From the NCBI GenBank assembly GCA_021736185.1, contig JAIPGJ010000012.1:1-40365 (forward strand): a stretch of 40,365 nt of DNA. The letters run 5' to 3'. Below, one piece after another: positions 8,163-18,357 of the stretch (the stretch's first letter is position 1; each line of letters starts with the position of its first letter). The stretch is from Fidelibacterota bacterium. Its GTDB lineage: Bacteria; Fidelibacterota; UBA8477; JABMPR01. The notes under the pieces are model-generated. The model was not told the DNA's origin. It saw only the letters and a list, made by a program, of their open reading frames with translations, and searched no databases. Position numbers and translations under genes: made by a program.

Positions 8163-10145
8163 ATGCACATGAGTGCTAAAAAGCATTACCAAACGGCAGA
8201 AGAAGATCGAATCTCTCTAAAACAAAAAGCGGCTTATTCCATAGGTATGCTGGTCAACAACCTTCAGGCAGCAGCTATGCCTGCCATGGTTGTCATTTTA
8301 AATCTTGGCTTGGGCATGGATGTGCTGTGGGTTGGATTAATTGGGGCTATCCCCCGTATTTTTGATGCCATTTCAGATCCCCTGGTGGGTTACATCTCAG
8401 ATAATACCAGAACAAGATGGGGTCGACGACGTCCATTTATTTTCGTCGGTGCCATTACCGCTGGAATCATATTTGCATTGATGTGGCAGCTACCTTCAGG
8501 CTATATAGATTTTCTCAAAAAAGCACCTGTGCTGGAACATCAAGGCTACTCCATTGGTCAATCACCCGTCGTTTTTAATAAAGCGGGTGGGGTTGAATTA
8601 GAGTATGATGCAAGCATTCAACCTACTGCACAATTTGTTTTTTATGGCCCAAAAACGCTGGCCATCGATGCTGTTTCTCCCACCTCAACCAATCTGGATG
8701 GATTTCCTCAAGTAGAACTCAATGTTTTGAAACCTGAAGGATCTAAACTGCGATTGGTTTTCTACGAATCAGTGAGTTCAAATTCAGAGAATCCTTCCGA
8801 TGGCGAAACATATGCCATCGATCTCAGTGATGCACAGTTGAAACAGAAAGGTGGGAACCTTTATAATTTTGATTTAGCTGACATGCAAAGCATGCCATCG
8901 GATGATGCTCCTCAGGGCAACGGCACCCTGGACCTCCAGGCAATCGACCGCGTCTCCGTCGAATTTGCTGGTTTGACAGGCGCAGGTACTGTTACAGTCC
9001 AGTCTATTAAACTCAAGAAGAGCGATGGGTTTTACGTTTTCTGGTTTTGGCTATTCCTTTTCATGTCCATCCTATTCTTTCTCGCCTACACGGTCTATGC
9101 AACGCCATTTGTGGCCTTTGGTTACGAAATGACAGCCGATTACCATGAACGAACGCGATTACACGCTTTTGCCAATACCGTTGGTCAGCTGGCCTGGTTG
9201 GGCGTCCCCTGGTTCTATGCCATCATGTCAAGTGCGCTGTTCAGAGACACAGTACATGGTGCCCGCACTCTGGCGTGGGTTGTGGGTGGTGTCGTAGCCG
9301 TTTTTGGTATCCTGCCGGCAATTTTCCTCAAGGAAAGGCCAACGCTTACACCTGTGGTCAATGCGGGCAAGGGACTCATGGCCAATATGAAAGAGTTCTT
9401 CGCCGGTATTAAAACGACCCTGAGTTGCTCTCCCTTCGTCAAGATCTGTGGAACGACCTTCCTGGTATTCAATGGATTTCAATTGGGAATGTCATTTTCC
9501 ATCTATGTTATGATTTACTACCTCTTTGGAGGAAATGACGGGGATGCCGGTAAACTCATGGGCTGGTACGGGATGCTCACTTCGATTGCCACACTGGGAG
9601 TGATTCCACTTACTGGATGGATCGGAACCAAAATCGGCAAGCGCCAGACCTTCATGATCACGATCTCCCTTTCTTTATTTGGCTATGCACTCAAGTGGAT
9701 TGGTTACAATCCAGACTACCCCTATATGCTCCTTATGGCTACACCCTTTGTTGCCTTTGGAACCGGTTCCCTGTTTACCCTCATGGGATCCATGATCTCA
9801 GATGTTTGCGATTATGATGAATTAGAGACCCACCAACGGCGAGAAGGTGTCTTTGGGGCTATTTACTGGTGGATGGTGAAAGTTGGAATGGCACTAGCTG
9901 GTATACTCACGGGAGTACTTCTTAAAGTGGCCGGTTTTGATGTTGCCCTTGGCGCCGCCCAGGCTTCAAGTACGCTCTTCTGGATTCGTATCTTCGATGT
10001 AGGGGTACCGCTGGTCACGTCAGCCATTGCCCTGTTTATCATGATGAGTTATGAAATCACAGAGACCAAAGCCCACGAGATCAGACTCGAGCTTGAAAGC
10101 AGGCGCGGAAAAATTGCCAATGCAGAAGGACCTGAAAATGAATAA
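8163..10145 (+). CDS. GPH/MFS-type sugar:cation symporter with a large periplasmic insertion after TM3
   Basis: RIFDAISDPLVGYISDNTRTRWGRRRPFIFVG is a GPH/MelB-like signature; multiple TM segments; about 175 hydrophilic residues (aa ~112-287) lie between TM3 and the next TM. Confidence 0.88.
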   Translation: MHMSAKKHYQTAEEDRISLKQKAAYSIGMLVNNLQAAAMPAMVVILNLGLGMDVLWVGLIGAIPRIFDAISDPLVGYISDNTRTRWGRRRPFIFVGAITAGIIFALMWQLPSGYIDFLKKAPVLEHQGYSIGQSPVVFNKAGGVELEYDASIQPTAQFVFYGPKTLAIDAVSPTSTNLDGFPQVELNVLKPEGSKLRLVFYESVSSNSENPSDGETYAIDLSDAQLKQKGGNLYNFDLADMQSMPSDDAPQGNGTLDLQAIDRVSVEFAGLTGAGTVTVQSIKLKKSDGFYVFWFWLFLFMSILFFLAYTVYATPFVAFGYEMTADYHERTRLHAFANTVGQLAWLGVPWFYAIMSSALFRDTVHGARTLAWVVGGVVAVFGILPAIFLKERPTLTPVVNAGKGLMANMKEFFAGIKTTLSCSPFVKICGTTFLVFNGFQLGMSFSIYVMIYYLFGGNDGDAGKLMGWYGMLTSIATLGVIPLTGWIGTKIGKRQTFMITISLSLFGYALKWIGYNPDYPYMLLMATPFVAFGTGSLFTLMGSMISDVCDYDELETHQRREGVFGAIYWWMVKVGMALAGILTGVLLKVAGFDVALGAAQASSTLFWIRIFDVGVPLVTSAIALFIMMSYEITETKAHEIRLELESRRGKIANAEGPENE

Positions 10146-11838
10146 TAGTGGTTCTCATGTCGTACATTTCATCGCGCTTTCAAGTATTGTGCTATGCAGC
10201 TGTGCGCTCGGTCCAGATCCACAACCGCTGGCATCACCTGGCAAGACTTTGAGTACGACAGAGATCATTTTGACCTCTTCCCAGGGAGACCGTCAAACGC
10301 CGAAAGAAAATGTTCATTTTTCAAGTGGACAGGCTTCCGGTGTGGTGCTTCGTGTGTACCCTGACAAGCTTAAGCAGACCATTGACGGAATCGGCACCTC
10401 CTTTACCGAGTCTTCTGCCTATGTCCTCGCCCATCTTGACAAAGAGAAACGCCTGGCGGTCATGCAGTCCATCTACGGTCAGGATGGCGCCAATTTCGCA
10501 TTGGCTCGTACCCACATTGGTGCTTGTGACTTCAGCGTAAATGGAAAATACTCCTATGCTGACCTACCAGGAGATACCGACCTCAATTCGTTCAGCATCT
10601 CAGAAGATTCAAATGGATTCGATCCCTCTGAGCACCCAGGGATCAAGGACCAGGATTATGATCTATTGCCCATGATCCAGGAAGCATTGAGTATTAAAGC
10701 TGCTCAAAAAGATTCTGAAATGCAGATCATTGCCTCTGCCTGGACGGCACCTCCCTGGATGAAGGATATCGAGGACTGGTACCAACCCATGACACCAGAA
10801 AACAACTGGCAAGGTTCCGGGGGGACCTTGAAACCTGAGTATGTTGGGACTTATGCCAACTACTTGCTTCGTTATCTCGAAGCCTACAAGGCAGCCGGCG
10901 TTCCCATCTGGGGACTGACCCCCGTCAACGAACCTCACGGAAATAATGGCCAATGGGAAAGCATGAATTTTTCACCTGAAACTCAAAGTGAGTTTGTCCA
11001 GAAGCATCTGGGACCTGGTCTCAGAAACTCAGAATTCAAGGGAACCAAACTCCTGATCTTTGACCAAAACCGTGATGGTATGGAACATTGGGCTGATGTC
11101 CTCTTCCCAGCTGATAAAGCAAACAAATACATTACCGGGATTGCAGTACACTGGTATGAAAGCACCTTCAAAGTTTACGAAGATGTATTTGATAGAGTCC
11201 ACGAGAAATATCCTGACTATCGTATTGTTCATACAGAAGGCTGTATTGATGATCTGGGTAAACCGGCCCCTGATGGCTGTACTGATCCAGAGGGTCGCAC
11301 CGAGAAGAACTGGTTTAATAATGATGAGTTCTGGTGGACCAAAAGTGCCTCGGATTGGGGCTATGCAGTCAATTGGGCTGGGGTGAATGCGGATGATCAT
11401 CCCTTGTACAACCCTGTTCATCGTTATGCACGAAATATTATTGTCAGTCTGGATCATTGGGCAACCGGCTGGGTAGATTGGAATATTGTCCTGGATCATC
11501 AGGGCGGTCCCAATCATGCTGGAAATTATTGCGGGGCACCCATTATGATTGATACGGAAAAACAGGATGTCTACTATACACCCATCTATCATGTCCTGGC
11601 CCAATTCAGTCGGACTATTCGACCCGGTGACCGGGCAGTACAAACGATGCAGTTGAATGCAGATCTTGGACTGGATGATTTACATAGTTGTGCCACCCTC
11701 AATGATGCAGGTGTTTTAAGCGTTCAGTTATTGAATACATCCGCTAAGAACATTGACTATAAATTGCAGATCGGGAATCAATTTGCTGAAATTCAAATTC
11801 CTGAAAACTCCGTGCAGACAGTTCGTGTCCAGCTTTAA
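10138..11838 (+). CDS. GH30 glycoside hydrolase (beta-glucosidase / beta-1,6-glucanase-like), lipoprotein
   Basis: The start at 10138 (AGAAGGA upstream, 8-nt overlap with the symporter stop) gives MNNSGSHVVHFIALSSIVLCSCAL with a lipobox; GIGTSFTESSAYVL, acid/base TPVNEPHG, nucleophile VHTEGC. Confidence 0.88.
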   Translation: MNNSGSHVVHFIALSSIVLCSCALGPDPQPLASPGKTLSTTEIILTSSQGDRQTPKENVHFSSGQASGVVLRVYPDKLKQTIDGIGTSFTESSAYVLAHLDKEKRLAVMQSIYGQDGANFALARTHIGACDFSVNGKYSYADLPGDTDLNSFSISEDSNGFDPSEHPGIKDQDYDLLPMIQEALSIKAAQKDSEMQIIASAWTAPPWMKDIEDWYQPMTPENNWQGSGGTLKPEYVGTYANYLLRYLEAYKAAGVPIWGLTPVNEPHGNNGQWESMNFSPETQSEFVQKHLGPGLRNSEFKGTKLLIFDQNRDGMEHWADVLFPADKANKYITGIAVHWYESTFKVYEDVFDRVHEKYPDYRIVHTEGCIDDLGKPAPDGCTDPEGRTEKNWFNNDEFWWTKSASDWGYAVNWAGVNADDHPLYNPVHRYARNIIVSLDHWATGWVDWNIVLDHQGGPNHAGNYCGAPIMIDTEKQDVYYTPIYHVLAQFSRTIRPGDRAVQTMQLNADLGLDDLHSCATLNDAGVLSVQLLNTSAKNIDYKLQIGNQFAEIQIPENSVQTVRVQL

Positions 11839-11910
11839 AGACAAAATCATGCTGCTTTTTTGGGAAATCAGCCCTGCTAACAATATTAATCTTCATGAAA
11901 GGTCATTCCT

Positions 11911-14900
11911 TTGAGTGCTTCCTCCAAATCAAAATACCAGCTAAATAAAGATGGTAAGTTCGTCATCGGCAACTACAACTCTGCCAAGCCATTTTCCAGC
12001 TTTTTCCCTGGAATTGCTGGTAAGATGGGTATACCCATGTGGGTGTTCTATGTAAATAGAGGTCAATGTATTTGCAGTATGGGTATCCAGGATAAAGAGC
12101 ATCCTATTATGGAATTTCTCCCGGCAAACTGGGCCTATCAGTTGGTATCCAGCCAGGGTTTCAGGACTTTTTTAAAATTTCCCCAGGGCTCCGGCATCAA
12201 TTTCTACGAACCCTTTCAGAATCACTACCGTGACAGAGAGATTATCAGAACCCAGAGTATGCATATCTCCCCCTCCGGTCTTCATCTCGTGGAAGAAAAT
12301 GAGACCCTAGGATTACGGTTTACTGTGGAGTATTATTCCATTCCTGAAGACAATTTCCCGGGCTTAATTCGCAAACTGCATATTACCAATCTGAACAATA
12401 TCGATATTTCATTTGAAGGGCTTGATGGATTACCTCTCATCATCCCCTATGGCTTGACCAATGCAGGCTTAAAACATGTACGCCGACTCATGGAAGCCTT
12501 TGTGGAAGTTAAAAATCTCGAGGAAAAAGCACCCCTCTTCAAAGCAAAGGTAAAACCCGCAGATCGTCCCGATGTGGAAATCCTTGAGAAGGGCAATTTT
12601 TATCTTGGTTTTGAACATGATTCAGATGGCACAAATCTCTTAAATCCTATTGTCGATCCCGAGCTCATTTTTGGTACACAAAACAACTATAGCTTCCCGG
12701 AAAAGTTCCTGGATGAGTCGATTCAGGATATCCTTGGTCATCAGGCCATTGAAAATCGTCTCCCGTCAGCCATGAGTTTATTCAAAAAACAGCTCGGTGC
12801 CGGTCAAACCTATACGGTAACCTCCATTATCGGACATGTTGATTCTCGCGAGGAATTAAACAGTTTGATTCCCTCCATCACAAAAATGGACTATATCAAT
12901 TCAAAAGTTCAATCCAGCATCACTATTATCGATGAACTCACCCAGAAAAACCTGGTGATCAGTAGCAATCCGACTTTTGATAAATATGTTAGACAAAATT
13001 TCCTGGATAACGTCCTGCGCGGTGGATTCCCCTACACTCTCAAGGGTGAAAGTTCAAAATCAGTTTTACACCTTTATTCCCGTAAACACGGAGACCTGGA
13101 ACGTGATTACAATGATTACCGTATCACACCCTCGTTCTATTCCCAGGGTAATGGTAATTTCAGGGATGTCAATCAAAATAGGCGTTCAGACCTATTCTTT
13201 AATCCTGACGTCAAATCTGGCAATCTTGAACATTTTGTAAATTTAATACAACTTGATGGTTTTAATCCGCTTGTCATAAAAGAAATCAAATACACCCTCG
13301 AAGATAATGCCCGAGGAAAGAACATATTGATTCACCATCTTCCTGAAGCTGCTGCTGAGCAAGCTCTGGTATTTCTGCAAAAAGAGGTAACTCCTGGTGA
13401 GCTACTCGCTTATCTGGATGATCTGGGTGTCAACTTTCCAGGCAATGCTGATAGCTTTTTAGGCGATCTGCTGCCTTGCTGCAAAAAGATTCATGACACA
13501 GATTTTGCCGAGGGTTATTGGTCCGATCATTGGACATATAACATGGATTTATTGGAGAATTATCTAAGTATTTATCCTGATAATCTTAAGTATATCGTCT
13601 GGGATTACCAAAAGTTCACTTTTCATGATACTGCCCACAGGGTGCTTCCCCGTGATGACAAATATGTCATCTGGGAGAATAAAAAGATGCAATTGAATGG
13701 GCTTGAATTAGTAGAAGAGAAGGCAGCTCTGATGGCCACTCGAGCACACGACCGTGATTTAGTACGGACCCGTTATGGTCATGGTGAAGTCGTTCAAACC
13801 ACTTTGTTCATAAAATTGATCTCTACTATCACCAATAAAATCGCGTCGCTTGATCCATCAGGAATTGGTGTTGAGATGGAAACTGACAAGCCCAACTGGT
13901 ATGACGCGCTAAATGGCATACCTGGCCTCATGGGCTCTAGCCTCAGTGAGACTCTGGAAATCAAACGACACGCAGCATTTCTCTTGAATTTCCTTCAGGA
14001 ATCGACACTGCTGGATGATGAAGTAGATGTATTTGAAGAGTTGGCCGCCTTCATGCAAAAAGTTTTTGAACTGCTTCCAAGTACTACGAAGCCATTTGAT
14101 TATTGGGATGCTGCCACATCTGCAAAAGAAGCGTATCGAGAACAAACCCTGTATGGGATCAGTGGCCAGATAGGACCGGTTAAACTGAGCTGGATTACTG
14201 AATTTCTCACGGCCTGCGTCACAAGGATTGATGATGGGGTTGCCAGAGCCTGGAACAGTGATGGAACGATACCTTATACCTACTTTACCCATCGGCCCAA
14301 AGACTACGAACTCATTGAAACGATTTCTGAAGACGGCAGAAAAGCCATCAAAACCAATTCCAAAGGCCACTCTTGTTTTCGGGTGAAAAGCTTCGAATGC
14401 ATTCATCTCCCCCTCTTCCTTGAGGGACCGGTCCATTACCTACGCTGTCGACCAGACCAGCAGCATGCCGATCAAGTCACCACACACATTCGCAAGAGTG
14501 GTCTCTTTGATCAAAAACTTAAAATGTATAAAGTCAACGAATCGCTAAAGGATCAACCCATGGAAATCGGGCGTGCCCGCACCTTTTCACCGGGTTGGTT
14601 TGAAAACGAATCGATCTGGTTGCACATGGAATATAAATATATGCTCGAGGTCCTGCGCAATGGTCTGTACGACACTTTTTTCGCAGATTTCAAGCAGGTC
14701 TTTATTCCCTTCCTCGATCCTGAAGTCTACGGGCGCAGTATCCTGGAAAACTCATCCTTTATTGTCAGTAGTGCCAATCCTAATCCAGGGCTGCACGGCA
14801 CAGGCTTTGTGGCACGTTTGAGTGGGGCAACTGCTGAATTCATTCACATCCTCATGGAGATGGCAGTAGGACCGAACCCCTTTGCCATGAAGAATGAAAA

Positions 14901-15231
14901 AGACTTGATGTTTAATCTCAAACCAGTCCTTCCCAGTTGGTTGTTCACTGATCAAGCGCAAAACATCAATCTAACCAATGATGGTAATACCCAATCCATG
15001 GTGATCCCCGCCAACAGTTTCAGCTTTATGTTCCTGGGTGATATGCTTATAAGCTATATCAATCCCGGTATGAAAAATACCTATGGACCTGATAGTGTTT
15101 CCCCCATGGAATGGACACTTTATGACGACGATGGTGGCATTCAACACATGAGTGGTTCGACCCTCAAGGGCAATACAGCGAAAATGATCAGATCCAAAAA
15201 GATCCGGCGCATTGAAATTGTGCTCAAATAA
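11911..15231 (+). CDS. GH149/GH94-like glycan phosphorylase, probably a beta-1,3-glucan phosphorylase
   Basis: 1106 aa, no signal peptide, TTG start with AAAGG upstream; cellobiose-phosphorylase-like architecture (NYNSAKPFSSFFPGIAG..., DKPNWYDALNGIPGLMGSSLSETLE, ...WTLYDDDGGIQHMSG); size and laminarinase-rich context fit GH149. Confidence 0.65.
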   Translation: MSASSKSKYQLNKDGKFVIGNYNSAKPFSSFFPGIAGKMGIPMWVFYVNRGQCICSMGIQDKEHPIMEFLPANWAYQLVSSQGFRTFLKFPQGSGINFYEPFQNHYRDREIIRTQSMHISPSGLHLVEENETLGLRFTVEYYSIPEDNFPGLIRKLHITNLNNIDISFEGLDGLPLIIPYGLTNAGLKHVRRLMEAFVEVKNLEEKAPLFKAKVKPADRPDVEILEKGNFYLGFEHDSDGTNLLNPIVDPELIFGTQNNYSFPEKFLDESIQDILGHQAIENRLPSAMSLFKKQLGAGQTYTVTSIIGHVDSREELNSLIPSITKMDYINSKVQSSITIIDELTQKNLVISSNPTFDKYVRQNFLDNVLRGGFPYTLKGESSKSVLHLYSRKHGDLERDYNDYRITPSFYSQGNGNFRDVNQNRRSDLFFNPDVKSGNLEHFVNLIQLDGFNPLVIKEIKYTLEDNARGKNILIHHLPEAAAEQALVFLQKEVTPGELLAYLDDLGVNFPGNADSFLGDLLPCCKKIHDTDFAEGYWSDHWTYNMDLLENYLSIYPDNLKYIVWDYQKFTFHDTAHRVLPRDDKYVIWENKKMQLNGLELVEEKAALMATRAHDRDLVRTRYGHGEVVQTTLFIKLISTITNKIASLDPSGIGVEMETDKPNWYDALNGIPGLMGSSLSETLEIKRHAAFLLNFLQESTLLDDEVDVFEELAAFMQKVFELLPSTTKPFDYWDAATSAKEAYREQTLYGISGQIGPVKLSWITEFLTACVTRIDDGVARAWNSDGTIPYTYFTHRPKDYELIETISEDGRKAIKTNSKGHSCFRVKSFECIHLPLFLEGPVHYLRCRPDQQHADQVTTHIRKSGLFDQKLKMYKVNESLKDQPMEIGRARTFSPGWFENESIWLHMEYKYMLEVLRNGLYDTFFADFKQVFIPFLDPEVYGRSILENSSFIVSSANPNPGLHGTGFVARLSGATAEFIHILMEMAVGPNPFAMKNEKDLMFNLKPVLPSWLFTDQAQNINLTNDGNTQSMVIPANSFSFMFLGDMLISYINPGMKNTYGPDSVSPMEWTLYDDDGGIQHMSGSTLKGNTAKMIRSKKIRRIEIVLK

Positions 15232-15266
15232 TTCTATGCGTAGAAAGGTGTTACAGGGAGAATTCA

Positions 15267-17123
15267 ATGAACAAATATGAACAGCAAATATCAGAATTAA
15301 TGGCAAAAATGAACCTGGATCAGATGGTTGGTCAACTGGTACAGCCAGAGCGTCAGTTTGTGACACCAGAGCAGGTGAAAAAATACCATATCGGTTCCGT
15401 GCTGAGTGGAGGCGGTTCCGTCCCAGGAAATAATACCCCTGAGGATTGGATTGCCATGAATGATGAATATTGGGCTGCCTCCATGGAAGCAGATGAAGAT
15501 CATTTAGCTATTCCCATTGTTTATGGAGTAGATGCCATCCACGGGAACTCCAATGTGACGGGCGCAGTGGTTTTCCCCCATAATATTGGGCTAGGAGCAG
15601 CAAGAGATCCCGACCTTATGGAGCGCATCGCAAAAGCAACAGCACGGGAAATTGCAGTTACCGGTGTGGAATGGACATTTGCTCCGACACTGGCAGTTGT
15701 ACGCAATGACCATTGGGGTCGTACTTATGAAAGTTATAGCGAAGATCCAAAGATTGTATCTGAATATGCTCCCCGTTTTATTGCCGGTCTCCAGGGTGAT
15801 TTTGGTGAGGAAAGCGTCATTGCCTGTGCAAAACACTTTGTGGGAGATGGAACAACCGTGCATGGCATCGACCAGGGGGATGCTCAAATCGATGAGGCTG
15901 AGTTGCGCCGCTTGCATATTCCTCCCTATCAGGCTGCCATAGAAGCAGGTGTTCTCACCATCATGGCTTCCTTAAACAGCTGGAACGGTCTCAAATGTCA
16001 TGAACACCGCTACCTGCTCACCGATGTGCTCAAGGATGAATTAGGGTTTAAAGGCTTTATTGTTTCTGATTGGGATGGTATTGACTGTCTCTCTGAAGAT
16101 TTCGGAAAAGCCGTTGAGCTGGGTCTGAATGCCGGGATGGATATGTTCATGGTCACTGAAAAGTGGCAGGAGTTCATTGAACACGCCAAGTTGCTTGTTC
16201 TCGCTGGGAGAGTTCCCCGGAAACGACTGGAAGACGCCGTCAGAAGAATTCTCAGAGTCAAATTTGAATTTGGCTTATTTGATAAACCCAGACCTGCAGA
16301 GCGCAAACTTTCCAAACAGACCGAGATATTCGGTTCCAGGGAACACCGTGAAGTTGCCCGTGAAGCAGTCCGAAAATCGCTTGTTATGCTCAAAAACGAA
16401 GAGACACTCCTCCCCCTTGAAAAAAATGCCCGGATTTTGGTAGCTGGCAAAAATGCCAATAATCGGGGTCATCAGTGCGGTGGGTTTACCGTGAACTGGC
16501 AGGGTGCCACTTCCAATGAGGAAATTCCTGGTGGCCAATCCATATGGGAAGGTATACAGTCCCTAGCTCCTGGAGCCATTCTAAGTGAAAACCTCGATGG
16601 GAATGAAGCTAATCCTGATGAGCATGATGTGGCCATCGTAGTCATCGGTGAAATGCCCTATGCAGAAATGCTAGGCGATGTTCGGGTTCCAGGATTACTG
16701 CAAGAATATACCACATTCCCCAATAGCACTCCCATACCAATTGACGATACCGAGGTAGCAGAAGTCTATGCCACGAATCTTTATCTCCACGAAATGCATC
16801 CTGAGGATATCACCACCATTGAAAATATAAGAGCGAGGGGAATCCCTGTAGTGACCGTCATGGTTTGTGGTCGTCCGTTGGTGGTCGAGAAAGAACTTGA
16901 TGCTTCTACAGCCTTCGTGGTGGCCTGGCTACCAGGATCTGAGGGTCATGGTGTAGCTGATGTCCTGTTTGGTGATTTTGATATCCAAGGTAAACTGAGT
17001 ATTTCCTGGCCCAAATATGACAATGAAAACTGGAATATCGGTGACCCAGACTATAATCCTCGATTCCCCTATGGATTTGGTCTCCAGTACAACAAATCAA
17101 AGTCATCAGGTAAATCATCATGA
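15267..17123 (+). CDS. GH3 beta-glucosidase, probably cytoplasmic
   Basis: GVDAIHGNSNVTGAVVFPHNIGLGA, WGRTYESYSEDP, nucleophile region GFIVSDWDGID; no signal peptide. Confidence 0.93.
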   Translation: MNKYEQQISELMAKMNLDQMVGQLVQPERQFVTPEQVKKYHIGSVLSGGGSVPGNNTPEDWIAMNDEYWAASMEADEDHLAIPIVYGVDAIHGNSNVTGAVVFPHNIGLGAARDPDLMERIAKATAREIAVTGVEWTFAPTLAVVRNDHWGRTYESYSEDPKIVSEYAPRFIAGLQGDFGEESVIACAKHFVGDGTTVHGIDQGDAQIDEAELRRLHIPPYQAAIEAGVLTIMASLNSWNGLKCHEHRYLLTDVLKDELGFKGFIVSDWDGIDCLSEDFGKAVELGLNAGMDMFMVTEKWQEFIEHAKLLVLAGRVPRKRLEDAVRRILRVKFEFGLFDKPRPAERKLSKQTEIFGSREHREVAREAVRKSLVMLKNEETLLPLEKNARILVAGKNANNRGHQCGGFTVNWQGATSNEEIPGGQSIWEGIQSLAPGAILSENLDGNEANPDEHDVAIVVIGEMPYAEMLGDVRVPGLLQEYTTFPNSTPIPIDDTEVAEVYATNLYLHEMHPEDITTIENIRARGIPVVTVMVCGRPLVVEKELDASTAFVVAWLPGSEGHGVADVLFGDFDIQGKLSISWPKYDNENWNIGDPDYNPRFPYGFGLQYNKSKSSGKSS

Positions 17124-18241
17124 GAATCAAACTTCCGGTAGGCATCATCGCACTTTTTTTAAGTGCTATACTGATCGACTGCTACCAAGGTTCAGCGCAA
17201 CCGGAAATATCACAGTCTGTAAAAAGTACCGTTAATTTCACCACTGATATTGGGGTTAACAATCCACCTTCACTGAAGGAAACTCCATTCCTTAAACGCC
17301 CATTCACGCCCTATCTCGGTGATCAATGGATCGGCAATGCTATTTCTTATGGCTGTTATCGTGAGGGACAGGCACCTGGTGTCCAGGGTCCCAGTGAGGA
17401 AGAGATACTGGAAGATCTCAATATTCTCAAGGAGCATTGGAATTTTATTCGGGTTTATGGCTCGGATGATGATTCCGAGAGAGTTCTAAAAGTTATCCAT
17501 CAGAAGGCCCTACCCTTCAAAGTGATGCTGGGAATCTGGCTTGAGAATGAGACTAAAAACCCAGAACGGGAACTCAAAAACCTTGAGCAATTAAACAAAG
17601 CCATTGAGTTGGCGAATCGATATGAGGATATCGTTGCAGCAGTAAATGTTGGCAATGAGACCCAGGTTTACTGGTCCTGGCACCACATGGAGTCAGCTCC
17701 CTTAATCAAGTACATACGAACCGTGAGAGCCAGTATCAAGCAACCAGTGGCAACAGCTGATGATTACAACTTTTGGAACAAGCCGGAGAGTCGGGAAATA
17801 GCTGATGAAATCGATTTTATCGTATTACATGCCTATGCACTCGCTAATAAGCAGCAGTTGGAACACGCGATTTATTGGACTGACAGTGTTTATCAGGATA
17901 TTCAAAATAGACATGCCGGGATGACCATCGTCCAGGGTGAAACTGGCTGGGCCACGAACTATAATCCGGAGAAAATTGGTCCGGGGGAACAAGGCACCAT
18001 TATGCAAGGAGAAGTGAGTATTCGAGCTCAGGAGAAATTTTTGATCGATATCAACTCATGGATTAATGAAAATCAAATCTCTACCTTCCTCTTTGAGGCT
18101 TTCGATGAGCCCTGGAAAGGTGGCGGAGAGCAATCGGGACCAAATGAAGTTGAGAAGAATTGGGGAGTATTCTATGTGAACAGAACTCCAAAAGCATCAT
18201 TTGAAGCTTACCAAAAGCAAATAAATCAGAGTTCAAATTGA
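17120..18241 (+). CDS. GH17-like beta-1,3-glucan hydrolase/transglycosylase, secreted
   Basis: GNAISYGCYREGQAPGVQGPSEEEILEDLNIL...FIRVYGSDD; VNVGNETQ (acid/base) and VQGETGWATNYN (nucleophile); ATGA overlap with the GH3 stop. Confidence 0.85.
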   Translation: MRIKLPVGIIALFLSAILIDCYQGSAQPEISQSVKSTVNFTTDIGVNNPPSLKETPFLKRPFTPYLGDQWIGNAISYGCYREGQAPGVQGPSEEEILEDLNILKEHWNFIRVYGSDDDSERVLKVIHQKALPFKVMLGIWLENETKNPERELKNLEQLNKAIELANRYEDIVAAVNVGNETQVYWSWHHMESAPLIKYIRTVRASIKQPVATADDYNFWNKPESREIADEIDFIVLHAYALANKQQLEHAIYWTDSVYQDIQNRHAGMTIVQGETGWATNYNPEKIGPGEQGTIMQGEVSIRAQEKFLIDINSWINENQISTFLFEAFDEPWKGGGEQSGPNEVEKNWGVFYVNRTPKASFEAYQKQINQSSN

Positions 18242-18357
18242 TCTGGGTAACCTGGTCAGTCATGAATCTCAGATGGAAGGAGGATATGAAAGAATTTTTA
18301 CTATTTGGTGGTAAACCAAGACAAAGCAATTCAACAAATACACAAAATGGAGAAATT

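Noticed and set aside
11029-11643. 204-aa antisense ORF inside the GH30 gene
   Set aside because: Antisense shadow of a conserved CDS; no RBS or domain signature.
13909-14436. 175-aa antisense ORF inside the phosphorylase gene
   Set aside because: Antisense shadow ORF with no independent support.
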